Shown here: positions 24,326 to 33,640 of the stretch, in pieces | How positions within the stretch are numbered: the stretch's first letter is position 1 | How the letters are laid out: each line of letters opens with the position of its first letter | Source: Ferruginibacter sp. HRS2-29 | GTDB lineage: Bacteria > Bacteroidota > Bacteroidia > Chitinophagales > Chitinophagaceae | NCBI RefSeq assembly: GCF_024343615.1 | Contig: NZ_RJUB01000011.1 | Coordinates: 1 to 64,000, forward strand | Length of the DNA: 64,000 nucleotides | Direction: 5' to 3' | Position numbers and translations under genes: made by a program | The notes under the pieces: generated by a model | The model's input: only the letters and a program-made list of their open reading frames with translations | What the model was told of the DNA's origin: nothing | The model's database searches: none

Positions 24326-27300
24326 ATGCAGTCACAATCTTCCCGTTTTACCAAGGAACAATTACTGGAGATCCTCTCCTTATCGCATAATGCTACGGCG
24401 ATATACACCGGGGAAGAACTCACCATACAAAGCGCCAACAATGCTATGCTGGCTTTATGGGGCCGCGACAGGAGCGTGATCGGGAAGTCGCTGATCGATG
24501 TATTACCTGAGCTGCATGACCAGCCGTTTTTCGGGCTGTTACGCCAGGTATTGGCTACCGGCATCACCTATGAAGGTACCGACACTCCGGCGCAACTGAT
24601 GCGCAGCGGGACTTTACAAACCTATTATTTCGACTTTGTATACCGTGCCATCCGCAATGCTTCCGGCGAAGTGGACTGCATATTACATACGGCAACCGAG
24701 GTAACCGAGCTACACCTGGGCAGGGAACTGCAGGCAGAAATGCTGGCTAAGGACGAAGCGCTCAACCGCGAACAGAGCCTGAATGAAGAACTGGCGGCTA
24801 CCAACGAAGAACTGGTAACCACCAACGAAGACCTTGCCTCAACGCTGGAAGAACTCAGCGCCGCCAACGAGGAACTCAACGAAGCGAGGAGCAGCCTGCA
24901 GAACCTTAATGAAGCGCTCGAGATCAGGGTAACTGAACGAACCGAAAAACTCGCCCAGTCGATTACAAAACTTTCGGCCAGCGAAAACCGTACCCGTGCC
25001 ATCATAGAAGCCGCCCCTTTTCCTATAGGGGTCTACATCGGCCGCGAAATGCGCATCGCTTTTGTCAACCAGGCCATTGCAGATGTATGGGGCAAAGGGA
25101 ACGATCTTGTGGGCAGGCTTTATTCCGAGGTACTGCCCGAACTCGATAACCAATTGGTGTACCAACAGCTCGACCACGTATTTACCACAGGTATTACTTT
25201 TGAAGCCCGCAACCAACGTATCGACCTCGTGGTGAACGGGGTGCCAACGATCTTTTATTTCAATTATATTTTCACCGCATTAAGGGAAGAAGACGGGACA
25301 ATCTATGGTGTAATGAACACTGCGGCAGACGTAACAGATGTGATGCTGGCAAAACAGGAAGTGGAAGAAAGCGCCCAACAACTCGCCAGTCTCAACGAAG
25401 AACTTGCTGCCGTGAATGAAGAACTGGTGGCTTCTAACGAGGAACAATACAGGGCAAACGAAGAACTCGCGGAGCTGTATGAAAAATTGCGCATCAGCCA
25501 GGACGAATTACAGCTGGCGATTGAGGCCGCCGGACTCGCAACGTTTGATTTCAATCCCACAACGGGAAGATTTACGGGCAACGAACTGCTGAAATCCTGG
25601 TTTGGGCTTAAACCCGAAGAGGAAATAGAACTGGATAAAGCTACAGATGTGATATTGCCATCCGATCGTGAACGGGTGATCAAAGCGATCAATCATGCCA
25701 TCACTTTTGAATCGGACGGTAATTACGATACATCCTATACAATCTCACCTAACCAGCTCAATGCAGAGCCACGCATGGTGAGGGCGAAAGGTAAAGCGCT
25801 TTTTAATGAAAATAAAGAACCTACCCGGCTGAGCGGTGTATTGCAGGATGTGACCGAACAAATGACCTCGCAGGCCAAAATGCGTACGCTGATCGCAAAC
25901 CTGGCAAGCAGCGAAAAAAGGTTCCGTTCGCTGGTGAAACAGGCTCCCGTTGCCATGAACGTTTTTAAAGGAGAAGAATTTATCATCGATAGCGTAAATG
26001 ACAGGATGCTGGAGATATGGGGCAAAACGGAAGCGGTAAACGGAATGCGTTTCATTGATGTATTACCGGAATTGGCGGATCAGCCTTTTATAGATATACT
26101 CAATAAAGTACGTGCCACCGGCCAGTCATATTACGGCGTAGAAAATATTGCGGAAATTATAAAAGACGGTATTGCCGAAAAGCGTTATTTCAACTTCATC
26201 TATCAACCTATCATGGAAGAGGAAGGCCGCATAGACAGTATATTGCAGGTACTGACAGAAGTTACGGAACAGGTGAACGCCCGCAAAGAAATAGCAGACA
26301 TCAACACCCGGCTCAACATCGCCATCGACGCAGGCTCACTCGGATCTACCGAGGTTGACCTTGCTTCCGGCACCATGCAGTGCAATGAACAGTTCAAAAA
26401 ATATTATGGCCGTTCGAAAGACGAGATATTCAACTATCCCGATCTGTTTGACGCTATGCTGCCAGAGTACAGGGATAAAATAAAAAAACTGGTAGCCATC
26501 GCGATTGAAAACAAAAGTATTTACCAGTCTGAATATGAAGTAGCCTGGCCCGACAGTTCCCGGCACTGGATCAAAGCTTATGGAAAAGCAAGATATGACA
26601 GCAGTGGAAAAGCGGTGAAAATGGTGGGACTGGTATCGGATATTACGGAAGCAAAAAAAGATGAGCAGCGGAAAAATGATTTTATCGGTATGGTGAGCCA
26701 TGAATTGAAAACGCCGTTAACTTCCCTCACTGCTTATGTGCAGATGCTGCAGGAAAAATTCAGGAATGGCAATGACGACTTCACTATGAATTCTCTGGAC
26801 ATGGCGAATAAACAGGTGAAGAAAATGACGACCATGATCAATGGGTTCCTGAATATCTCCCGACTTGAATCTGGCAAAATACATATTGACAGTTCCAGGT
26901 TCGACATGGCTTTGCTGCTGAAAGAAGTGCAGCAGGAAACGGTGATCGCCGTAACCACCCACACGGTAATATTTGCACCGGTAGAAGAAACTTTTGTAAT
27001 TGGTGACAGGGAAAAAATAGGACAGGTAATTCACAACTTCATCAGCAATGCAGCAAAATATTCTCCCCTGGGAACCACCATACATGTGGCCTGCATTTCT
27101 ACAGGCAACTCTGCCCAGGTGTCCGTTGCCGATGAGGGTATGGGCATCCGGCCGGAAGACCAGCAGAAGTTGTTCGAACGATATTACCGCGTAAAAGATC
27201 AGCCTGTTTCAATTGCAGGCTTTGGCATCGGCCTCTATGTATGTGCTGAGATCATACAACGCCACGAAGGAAAGATATGGGTGGAAAGTGAACCTGGAGA

Positions 27301-27334
27301 AGGATCTACGTTTTACTTCACCCTCCCATTGTAG
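24326..27334 (+). CDS. multi-PAS sensor histidine kinase
   Basis: A 1002-residue soluble kinase. Five PAS domains are visible. Three near-identical types contain a LWGRDRSVIGKSLIDVLPEL-like core (about 12-125, 220-345 and 525-655); two differ (about 395-510 and 665-775). Two long coiled coils rich in NEELAATNEEL-type heptads (about 140-215 and 345-395) separate them. HisKA has H792 in VSHELKTPLTSL, followed by HATPase with NFISNAAKYSP and FGIGLYVCAEI. The repeated PAS units suggest internal duplication. No membrane segment or receiver is present. Its 3' end overlaps the convergent DUF4385 gene by 22 bp. Confidence 0.93.
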   Translation: MQSQSSRFTKEQLLEILSLSHNATAIYTGEELTIQSANNAMLALWGRDRSVIGKSLIDVLPELHDQPFFGLLRQVLATGITYEGTDTPAQLMRSGTLQTYYFDFVYRAIRNASGEVDCILHTATEVTELHLGRELQAEMLAKDEALNREQSLNEELAATNEELVTTNEDLASTLEELSAANEELNEARSSLQNLNEALEIRVTERTEKLAQSITKLSASENRTRAIIEAAPFPIGVYIGREMRIAFVNQAIADVWGKGNDLVGRLYSEVLPELDNQLVYQQLDHVFTTGITFEARNQRIDLVVNGVPTIFYFNYIFTALREEDGTIYGVMNTAADVTDVMLAKQEVEESAQQLASLNEELAAVNEELVASNEEQYRANEELAELYEKLRISQDELQLAIEAAGLATFDFNPTTGRFTGNELLKSWFGLKPEEEIELDKATDVILPSDRERVIKAINHAITFESDGNYDTSYTISPNQLNAEPRMVRAKGKALFNENKEPTRLSGVLQDVTEQMTSQAKMRTLIANLASSEKRFRSLVKQAPVAMNVFKGEEFIIDSVNDRMLEIWGKTEAVNGMRFIDVLPELADQPFIDILNKVRATGQSYYGVENIAEIIKDGIAEKRYFNFIYQPIMEEEGRIDSILQVLTEVTEQVNARKEIADINTRLNIAIDAGSLGSTEVDLASGTMQCNEQFKKYYGRSKDEIFNYPDLFDAMLPEYRDKIKKLVAIAIENKSIYQSEYEVAWPDSSRHWIKAYGKARYDSSGKAVKMVGLVSDITEAKKDEQRKNDFIGMVSHELKTPLTSLTAYVQMLQEKFRNGNDDFTMNSLDMANKQVKKMTTMINGFLNISRLESGKIHIDSSRFDMALLLKEVQQETVIAVTTHTVIFAPVEETFVIGDREKIGQVIHNFISNAAKYSPLGTTIHVACISTGNSAQVSVADEGMGIRPEDQQKLFERYYRVKDQPVSIAGFGIGLYVCAEIIQRHEGKIWVESEPGEGSTFYFTLPL

Positions 27335-27822
27335 GCGGATTTTTTATGCATCTCCAACAACAGCCGGTAGGTATTATTGGAGTTGGCCTTCATCCAGTAG
27401 CTGTAAAATATTTTTGCACTTTCAGCTTTTTCATCATCTCCTTCTTTCGGCAATTCTTTTCTTCCATGGCTGCCGCTTTGCCCCTTTTTATCGGCGGGCA
27501 CATCCCCTTCATATTTTTTTCCAGACTTATGATTGGCATACCGCCTGCTGCGGGTATACCCCATCTGCAAAAATTTCCGGGCCATATCCATGCCCGCAAA
27601 ATCTTTTTGCTTTCCATAGGCTACAAATAATTCGTAGATCTTCTTCGCTGAGATCCTGGCTACTTCGGGCGTCTTGAATCTCCAGTATGGAAGTATCTCC
27701 GATTTGTAGGGCTCTGCCAGCAACACACCCTGCTCCCCTTTTCCGGTGCGGTACAATTCAGGCTGTTGGCGAAAATCAATGGAAGCGAAATCCAGGTTAT
27801 AATCGAAAGAAGACGGGTTCAT
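27313..27822 (-). CDS. DUF4385 family protein
   Basis: A 169-residue protein matching DUF4385: FDYNLDFASIDFRQQPELYR, GKGEQGVLLAEPYKSEILP-WRFKTP, and MARKFLQMGYTRSRRYANHK-GKKY. The family is widespread and uncharacterised. A charged linker (PADKKGQSGSHGRKELPKE) precedes a helical C-terminus (KIFYSYWMKANSNNTYRLLL). It overlaps the end of the multi-PAS kinase gene tail to tail, so antisense interference between the two transcripts is possible. Confidence 0.88.
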   Translation of the reverse strand: MNPSSFDYNLDFASIDFRQQPELYRTGKGEQGVLLAEPYKSEILPYWRFKTPEVARISAKKIYELFVAYGKQKDFAGMDMARKFLQMGYTRSRRYANHKSGKKYEGDVPADKKGQSGSHGRKELPKEGDDEKAESAKIFYSYWMKANSNNTYRLLLEMHKKSAYNGRVK

Positions 27823-27886
27823 ACCAGAGCATTTACCAAAGCCATACCAATATTTACCAGGTGTATATATTTGCTACCTGCCAACG

Positions 27887-28243
27887 TCATTTATTGATGA
27901 CCTGCATCTCGTTGATGGGGAAATTATTATTGGTAAGGGTGAGGTTGATCTCGCCAAACAGGCTCACCAGTTCCGATAAGGATACATCCGGGATCTTGAA
28001 TTTTTTTACGGGGATCTTTTCCGTGATCACAGTGGTATTTTCCTGCCTGCGCAGGTCGGCGGCATACAGCGTCAGAATAGTTTCTTTGCCTATCAGCAGC
28101 CTTACCGCATAAGCTTCCAGTCGGTCCGCATTGAAATCGTGGATGTACCTCGAAAAAAGTTCATTGAGTGTTTCCCCTTCTTTAAATGTTACGGATATTT
28201 CACCGGTAAGGTCGCCATTTTCAAAATGTAATTCGTTGCGCAT
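27887..28243 (-). CDS. hypothetical protein
   Basis: A 118-residue protein from the ATG at 28241-28243; the frame is open further upstream, but that part would overlap a small hydrophobic ORF and lacks coding character. The sequence is acidic and mixed alpha/beta (LHFENGDLTGEISVTFKEGE, ETILTLYAADLRRQENTTV), with no signal peptide. I recognise no family. It lies downstream of the SemiSWEET gene on the same strand. Confidence 0.65.
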   Translation of the reverse strand: MRNELHFENGDLTGEISVTFKEGETLNELFSRYIHDFNADRLEAYAVRLLIGKETILTLYAADLRRQENTTVITEKIPVKKFKIPDVSLSELVSLFGEINLTLTNNNFPINEMQVINK

Positions 28244-28254
28244 GGTAAAATGTT

Positions 28255-28308
28255 TTACAGGTTGATCAGCAAAAACAGCACCATACCAATGGGTATACTG
28301 CCTGCCAT
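28255..28308 (-). CDS. possible 17-residue hydrophobic peptide
   Basis: A short ORF reads MAGSIPIGMVLFLLINL and ends 12 bp before the next gene's start. Its hydrophobic core is long enough to insert in a membrane. It fits between two same-strand genes, but without conservation data it may be chance. Confidence 0.25.
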   Translation of the reverse strand: MAGSIPIGMVLFLLINL

Positions 28309-28314
28309 GGGGCA

Positions 28315-28572
28315 TTATTTTTTATACCGTACCGACAGTACCGCTATCGCCAGGTTGACGATCATCGAAAAGCTATTGGAGATGATGATGATCCAGTCGT
28401 TCTTCAATATCCCGTACCATACCCATCCCGCCAGCCCCAGGAAGAGCACAGCCAGCATCCATAAGGATACGGATTCCGCTTGTTTATCGCGAATGATCTT
28501 AAAAAGCTGCGGCAACAGCGATGCCCCTGTGGCCACACTGGCCCCCAGGCCTACCATTGTTATGAGATCCAT
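28315..28572 (-). CDS. SemiSWEET-type transporter
   Basis: An 85-residue membrane protein with three transmembrane helices (about 5-22, 38-56 and 62-80) and the PQ-loop motif in TGASLLPQLFKI, followed by a charged loop KIIRDKQAES. Size and pattern fit bacterial SemiSWEETs, which dimerise to move sugars passively. The substrate cannot be predicted. It lies downstream of the catalase gene on the same strand, with a hairpin between them. Confidence 0.88.
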   Translation of the reverse strand: MDLITMVGLGASVATGASLLPQLFKIIRDKQAESVSLWMLAVLFLGLAGWVWYGILKNDWIIIISNSFSMIVNLAIAVLSVRYKK

Positions 28573-28579
28573 CAGAAGG

Positions 28580-28615
28580 GTTTAAAATGTTGCAGGTATG
28601 CTACACCTGCAACAT
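28580..28615 (-). terminator. hairpin between catalase and SemiSWEET genes
   Basis: ATGTTGCAGGT and ACCTGCAACAT form an 11-bp perfect stem with a 7-nt loop. On the minus strand a short TTTT follows. It probably ends the catalase transcript, perhaps with readthrough. Confidence 0.7.
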
Positions 28616-28630
28616 GAATGGATAAAATTA

Positions 28631-30799
28631 TCAGGCAGGTATCTTTCCGGCTTTTTCCCTCTGCCAGAACCTGTGCTGTTTGATAGCGTTGATAAAATCG
28701 TTGGGGAAATTTCCTTTCCCGGGCATGATCACCCCATCAGCGGTCGGATCGTATGTTTCCTCATCGAACTTATGATGTAGATAAGTATACTCTGCCAGCT
28801 CCCTGGCATCCGCCTCAAATGCGAGGGGCTTGCAATGTTTGTACGCTTCTTCTACAAAGTGTAATGCATCGGGTTCCGCTATGAGTTGTTGTATACAGCC
28901 TTCGCCACCTGCCACATATACCGCGTCAAATACAACCGAAGTTGCAATAAGAAACGATTGGTCTACGGGTAAGGAAGCGCCCGAAATCCCCTGGATGAAA
29001 CCAAGCTTTGGCGCAATGAGTTTGCATTGTGCCCCGGCTTTGAGCAAGGCATCTTTCATTTTCGCAAGGGCCGCATCATTTACCCCGTTGGCTGTCAGGA
29101 TGGCCACCTGCCGGGTTTGTATGGAATCTTTGCGGGTATTTTCCATGCTGAGTGCAGGAGATGCTTCAATGGGCAAGGTTAGTTTCACCGGTTGAAAATT
29201 TTTCGGATTTTCATTGGCCGGTACCGAGTGGTTCATGGGAAGCATAGGCCCGGCCGGCACTTTCAGCCCAAGGGCATCCGCTACATCTGCCGCCAGTTTT
29301 TTATCCACCTGTGTAAGCAGCCCCACCATGCGCTCGCGGATTGCCGGCACCTGTACCTTACTGAGCTCAAATCTTAAAGCATCCGTAAGATGCGCTTTCT
29401 CCGCTTCGCCCTGGCTGTTAAAAAATAATGTGGCCTGGCTGAAATGATCGAAGAAACTCCGGCTCCTTCCCCGAATCTTTTTTGCATCTATGCGTTCTGT
29501 AAATGAACTGAACCCTCCCGCCGCACGGCCCGCCTGGAAAGGGCAACCCCCTCCCAGCGTGTTGGGCTCATAAGCCACTTTGCCACTATTGATCTGTTGG
29601 CGCATATGCCCGTCGCGCTGGTTGTTATGTACTGTATTCACAGACCGGTTGATGGGAATTTCATGAAAGTTGGCACTTCCCAATCGCGATAGTTGGGTAT
29701 CTGTATAGGAAAACAACCTGCCCTGTAGCAGAGGATCGTTTGTAAAATCAATTCCGGGCACAAGATGACCGGGATGATAGGCCACCTGTTCTGTTTCCGC
29801 GAAAAAGTTATCGGGGTTCCTGTTGAGCGTCATCTTACCGATGCGCTGTACGGGCACCATTTCTTCAGGAATAAGTTTTGTAGGATCGAGGAGATCGAAC
29901 GGAAATTTATGCTCATCTTTTTCCGCTACCACCTGTATGCCCAGTTCCCATTCGGGAAACGCCCCGCTCTCAATGGCTTCCCAGAGATCGCGGCGATGAA
30001 AATCGGGATCCTTACCTGATATCCTGGTAGCTTCATCCCACGCCACAGAATGAACACCCAGCAACGGTTTCCAGTGAAATTTAATAAAGGAGGATCTTCC
30101 CTCGGCATTTATAAACCGAAATGTATGTACCCCAAATCCTTCCATCATGCGCAGGCTTCGGGGAATAGCCCTGTCGCTCATGGCCCACATGATCATGTGC
30201 ATACTTTCAGGCATCAGTGAAATGAAATCCCAGAAAGTATCATGCGCTGATGCCGCCTGTGGCATTTCATTGTGCGGTTCGGGTTTTACAGCATGGATGA
30301 GATCGGGAAATTTAATGGCGTCCTGTATGAAGAATACGGGCATGTTGTTTCCTACCAGGTCGTAATTTCCTTCGTCGGTATAAAATTTTACGGAGAACCC
30401 TCTCACATCCCTGGCCAAATCGGTGGAACCCCGCGATCCCGCCACTGTAGAAAAGCGAACGAATACAGGGGTCCGTTGCCCGCGTTTTTGCAGGAAGCCG
30501 GCTTTGGTGAGGTGTGCCTGCGATTCGTAGGTTTCAAAATACCCATGCGCCGCTGATCCGCGGGCGTGCACAATGCGCTCAGGTATCCGCTCGTGGTCAA
30601 AATGCGTGATCTTTTCCCGAAGTATAAAATCTTCCAGCAAGGTAGCACCACGTTCTCCCGATTTCAACGAGTTTTGATTATCGCTTATCCGCAAACCCTG
30701 GTTGGTGGTCAGAAACTGCCCTTCGGCATTTTCAATATCAGGACTGAGATCATCCGCTTTTTTATCGGATAAAATTTGTTTGTTTTTTTTGGTGGCCAT
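28631..30799 (-). CDS. katE: large-subunit catalase (HPII/KatE type)
   Basis: A 722-residue clade 2 catalase from the ATG of MATKKN; upstream in-frame codons are possible but unlikely. The catalytic histidine lies in RIVHARGSAAHGYFE (about H78), heme-pocket motifs include RFSTVAGSRGSTDLARDVRGF and NNMPVFFIQDA, and the proximal tyrosine is in RLFSYTDTQLSRLG. After about residue 560 a DJ-1/PfpI-like flavodoxin domain follows (VAILTANGVNDAAL, VYVAGGEGC), as in E. coli HPII. It disproportionates H2O2. The mobile N-terminal extension is typical of the large form. Confidence 0.95.
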   Translation of the reverse strand: MATKKNKQILSDKKADDLSPDIENAEGQFLTTNQGLRISDNQNSLKSGERGATLLEDFILREKITHFDHERIPERIVHARGSAAHGYFETYESQAHLTKAGFLQKRGQRTPVFVRFSTVAGSRGSTDLARDVRGFSVKFYTDEGNYDLVGNNMPVFFIQDAIKFPDLIHAVKPEPHNEMPQAASAHDTFWDFISLMPESMHMIMWAMSDRAIPRSLRMMEGFGVHTFRFINAEGRSSFIKFHWKPLLGVHSVAWDEATRISGKDPDFHRRDLWEAIESGAFPEWELGIQVVAEKDEHKFPFDLLDPTKLIPEEMVPVQRIGKMTLNRNPDNFFAETEQVAYHPGHLVPGIDFTNDPLLQGRLFSYTDTQLSRLGSANFHEIPINRSVNTVHNNQRDGHMRQQINSGKVAYEPNTLGGGCPFQAGRAAGGFSSFTERIDAKKIRGRSRSFFDHFSQATLFFNSQGEAEKAHLTDALRFELSKVQVPAIRERMVGLLTQVDKKLAADVADALGLKVPAGPMLPMNHSVPANENPKNFQPVKLTLPIEASPALSMENTRKDSIQTRQVAILTANGVNDAALAKMKDALLKAGAQCKLIAPKLGFIQGISGASLPVDQSFLIATSVVFDAVYVAGGEGCIQQLIAEPDALHFVEEAYKHCKPLAFEADARELAEYTYLHHKFDEETYDPTADGVIMPGKGNFPNDFINAIKQHRFWQREKAGKIPA

Positions 30800-31093
30800 G
30801 TCAAAAGTTTTAAAGGTGATGATTGATAACTTCAAAACACATGCTAGGATTGTGGGAATATGCCTGAAATACTACACGTGGAGGTACCCGGATCAGGGAC
30901 ATCAACAATGCTTTATAAGATTAAAAAATGACGATGTAGTTACCGGAAAGACAGGAAGGGGATAAATCCTGTTCGGCGCTTTTAGCTGCCACTGATGCAC
31001 GAATAAATACCTCTCCAACATGTTACTTTCTTGAACTTTCTGAAAGTTATCCTCATTTTGAGCCATGGGCAGTATTGTTGATTTATTATAAGT

Positions 31094-31474
31094 ATGAACA
31101 ACGATCCTGCCCATATTAAAATACTTGCCGTAGACGACGAGCCGGATTTGCTGATGTTGTTGAGTGTTTCGCTACGCACAAAGGGTTATACCGTATTTAC
31201 TTCACTCAATGGCAACCACCTGCTCGACAGTATCCACGAAAATAAGCCGGATGTGATCTTTATGGATCTTTCGATGAAAAATTTAAACGGGGCCGACCTC
31301 TGTGTGCAGCTTAAGCACAATAAGACCACCGCTTCCATTCCTATCATATTATTATCCGGCAACGATGATGTGATATACGTTTCAAGGCATTGCGGCGCAA
31401 GCGGATTTGTTTACAAACCTTTTGAAACTGCCAAAGTCATTCTTGAGCTTAACAGGGTATTGGACGAAATTTAA
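31094..31474 (+). CDS. stand-alone CheY-like response regulator
   Basis: A 126-residue receiver with D14/D15, phospho-acceptor D58 (IFMDLSM), S88 and K108 (VYKPF), and no output domain. It differs clearly from the receivers at 23547 and 38522. It starts divergently from the catalase across about 290 bp, and no kinase is adjacent, so its partner could be either PAS kinase upstream. Confidence 0.92.
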   Translation: MNNDPAHIKILAVDDEPDLLMLLSVSLRTKGYTVFTSLNGNHLLDSIHENKPDVIFMDLSMKNLNGADLCVQLKHNKTTASIPIILLSGNDDVIYVSRHCGASGFVYKPFETAKVILELNRVLDEI

Positions 31475-31826
31475 ATTTCCCTGTGATCGTATTGTAAGAG
31501 AGTCTCCGTAATTCCCCATTCCTACTTTTTGTAGAATTTAAGCATCATTTTGGTAAATACTTTAAATACCTAAAAGCCATCTAAGCGATATGCCGGAAGA
31601 AATACCAAACCTTGATGCAAAAAATTGAAACCTTCGTTTGAAATGTAATCCCGTTTTGAAATCTCAGAGCCATTGCACCATTGCGATGGCTTTTGTTATC
31701 CCGAAACGTATAGAATAATCTACAAATAACTGCTGATTTACCGGATGCATCCACATTCCGGCAGGCTTCCCGTAATTCCCCTCTTGGCATAATTATAGAA
31801 ATATATTTTTTACAATCAGCAAGCAT
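31475..31826. other. 352-bp intergenic region with a terminator-like hairpin
   Basis: No ORF is supported. A hairpin GCCATTGC/GCGATGGC followed by TTTTGTT lies near 31673-31700 and could end the receiver transcript. The 12-mer CCGTAATTCCCC occurs at 31506-31517 and again at 31770-31781; a shorter form is at 3130-3138. Confidence 0.45.
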
Positions 31827-33611
31827 ATGAATGAACAGTACATTTTAAATCAACAACACCGCATAGCCATCATCGGGGGCGGCCCGGCAGGATTATTCGC
31901 TTTCAAAAACCTTCTCCGGTCTGATATGGAAAATTATGCAGTGCATATTTTTGAAGCTACCGACAAACTCGGTATGGGTATGCCCTACAGCCCCAATGGC
32001 TCGGGACACGAGCACATCACCAATGTATCGGGCAATGAAATACCAGCACTGGTGACTACCGTGGTACACTGGGTGAAAAATGATGCGCCATCGGCGTTAC
32101 TTATTGAGAACGGGCTCGATCGCGAAACGTTTCACGAATTCATGGTGCTGCCCCGGCTGGTATTCGGTGAGTATCTACGGCACCAGTTCAGTTTGCTGCT
32201 TGATATAGCAAAAGAAAAAAATATTGAAACAAGGATATTCCTCAACACACAGGTAACGGATATTATCGACCTCAGGTTTTCGGGCTATGTAATTGTGGAA
32301 TGCAACCAGTCTTACACCGCTGCTTACAAAACCGCCATCATCAGCACCGGGCATTTCTGGCCGGTAACAGAGGAAGGAAAAGCACCGGGATTTTATGATT
32401 CACCCTACCCTCCTGTCAAGCTCAAGTCGCTTTGTAATCATGCAGTGGCAATAAGGGGCAGTGGGTTAACCGCTATTGACGCGATAAGGACTATTGCCCG
32501 CAACAATGGGAAGTTCGAAGAACAGGAGGGCACTACCAGGTATTTTCCCCATCCCGATGCCAACGAATTTAAGATCGTACTGCATTCCTTAAAAGGATTG
32601 CTGCCTGCAGTTCGCTTTCACCTCGATGATCCGCGTTTATCTGCAAAAGGAACATTGACGCCTCAAGAGATCGCAAGGCACATGGCTGACAATGATGGTT
32701 TCCTGTCGCTGGATTACATCTTTGAAAAAGATTACAAAGAAATTTTAAAACATAAAGATCCGGCGTTGTATGAAACTATCCGTGACATGCAGATGGAGGA
32801 ATTTGTAGAAAAAGTGATGGCCATGCGGGAGCGTCTTGACCCATTCGAATTATTTGCTGCTGAATACAGGGAAGCTGCCAATTCCATCAAAAAAGAAAAA
32901 TCGGTATACTGGAAAGAGTTACTGGCGATACTCAGTTATGAAATGAATTACCCGGCCAAACATTTTTCCGCGGAAGATATGCTGAGGCTGCAAAAAACAC
33001 TGATGCCGCTGATTTCCATCGTTATCGCATTTGTTCCCCAGGATTCCTGCGAAGAACTGCTCGCCTTGCACGATGCAGGCAGGCTTGAGATGATTACCGT
33101 GGATGAAAACAGCCGGGTGGAAACAGATCCGGCCGGCGGGATAAATTATCATTACACGGATGAAAACGGTGAAGAAATAATCACCCATTACCAATCGTAC
33201 GTGAATTGTACAGGGCAGCCACATTTATCGAAAAAAGAATTCCCTTTCAGTTCCTTATCGGATAATGGATGCCTTTCGCAGGCGACCCTTGCATTCAGGG
33301 ATAGCAGCTGTGCAACCGGATTTGAAGAAAAAATGCCTGAAAAAATCCTCACAGATATTCACGGAAAGAAACACCTGGTGGTGGATGGATTTAAAATATC
33401 CGACAGTTTCAATATCGTGGATGAAAAGGGCGTTGCCAACCCACGGGTATACCTCATGGCAGTTCCTTTTATGGGAGGTTATAATCCTGATTATTCCGGA
33501 CTTGACTTTTGCGATCACGCCTCCGCACTCATAGTGGGTGATATGAAAGAAAAGATGAGTCAAAAAGATGCGGAACAGTCCGGCAATTTAATGTCGGTAT
33601 CGCGGGCCTGA
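31827..33611 (+). CDS. FAD/NAD(P)-binding oxidoreductase (NAD_binding_9 type)
   Basis: A 594-residue flavoprotein. The dinucleotide motif IIGGGPAGLFAFKNLL is at residues 15-30 and a second Rossmann-like segment VAIRGSGLTAIDAIR near 208-222. The pattern GMGMPYSPNG-GHEHITNVSG after the FAD motif resembles the FAD-NAD(P)-binding HpnW-like/NAD_binding_9 group. The reaction is unknown. It is followed 29 bp later by the AI-2E-family permease and the two probably form an operon. Confidence 0.85.
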   Translation: MNEQYILNQQHRIAIIGGGPAGLFAFKNLLRSDMENYAVHIFEATDKLGMGMPYSPNGSGHEHITNVSGNEIPALVTTVVHWVKNDAPSALLIENGLDRETFHEFMVLPRLVFGEYLRHQFSLLLDIAKEKNIETRIFLNTQVTDIIDLRFSGYVIVECNQSYTAAYKTAIISTGHFWPVTEEGKAPGFYDSPYPPVKLKSLCNHAVAIRGSGLTAIDAIRTIARNNGKFEEQEGTTRYFPHPDANEFKIVLHSLKGLLPAVRFHLDDPRLSAKGTLTPQEIARHMADNDGFLSLDYIFEKDYKEILKHKDPALYETIRDMQMEEFVEKVMAMRERLDPFELFAAEYREAANSIKKEKSVYWKELLAILSYEMNYPAKHFSAEDMLRLQKTLMPLISIVIAFVPQDSCEELLALHDAGRLEMITVDENSRVETDPAGGINYHYTDENGEEIITHYQSYVNCTGQPHLSKKEFPFSSLSDNGCLSQATLAFRDSSCATGFEEKMPEKILTDIHGKKHLVVDGFKISDSFNIVDEKGVANPRVYLMAVPFMGGYNPDYSGLDFCDHASALIVGDMKEKMSQKDAEQSGNLMSVSRA

Positions 33612-33640
33612 ATTATTTAAGCAAAGAAAACTATTTCAGC

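Noticed and set aside
24091..24567. 158-residue minus-strand ORF overlapping the multi-PAS kinase
   Set aside because: Its first half is antisense to the kinase PAS domain; the second half shows no family pattern.
30825..30965. 47-residue plus-strand frame starting near 30820 in the catalase upstream region
   Set aside because: It lies in the divergent promoter region, is rich in rare residues and has no recognisable pattern.
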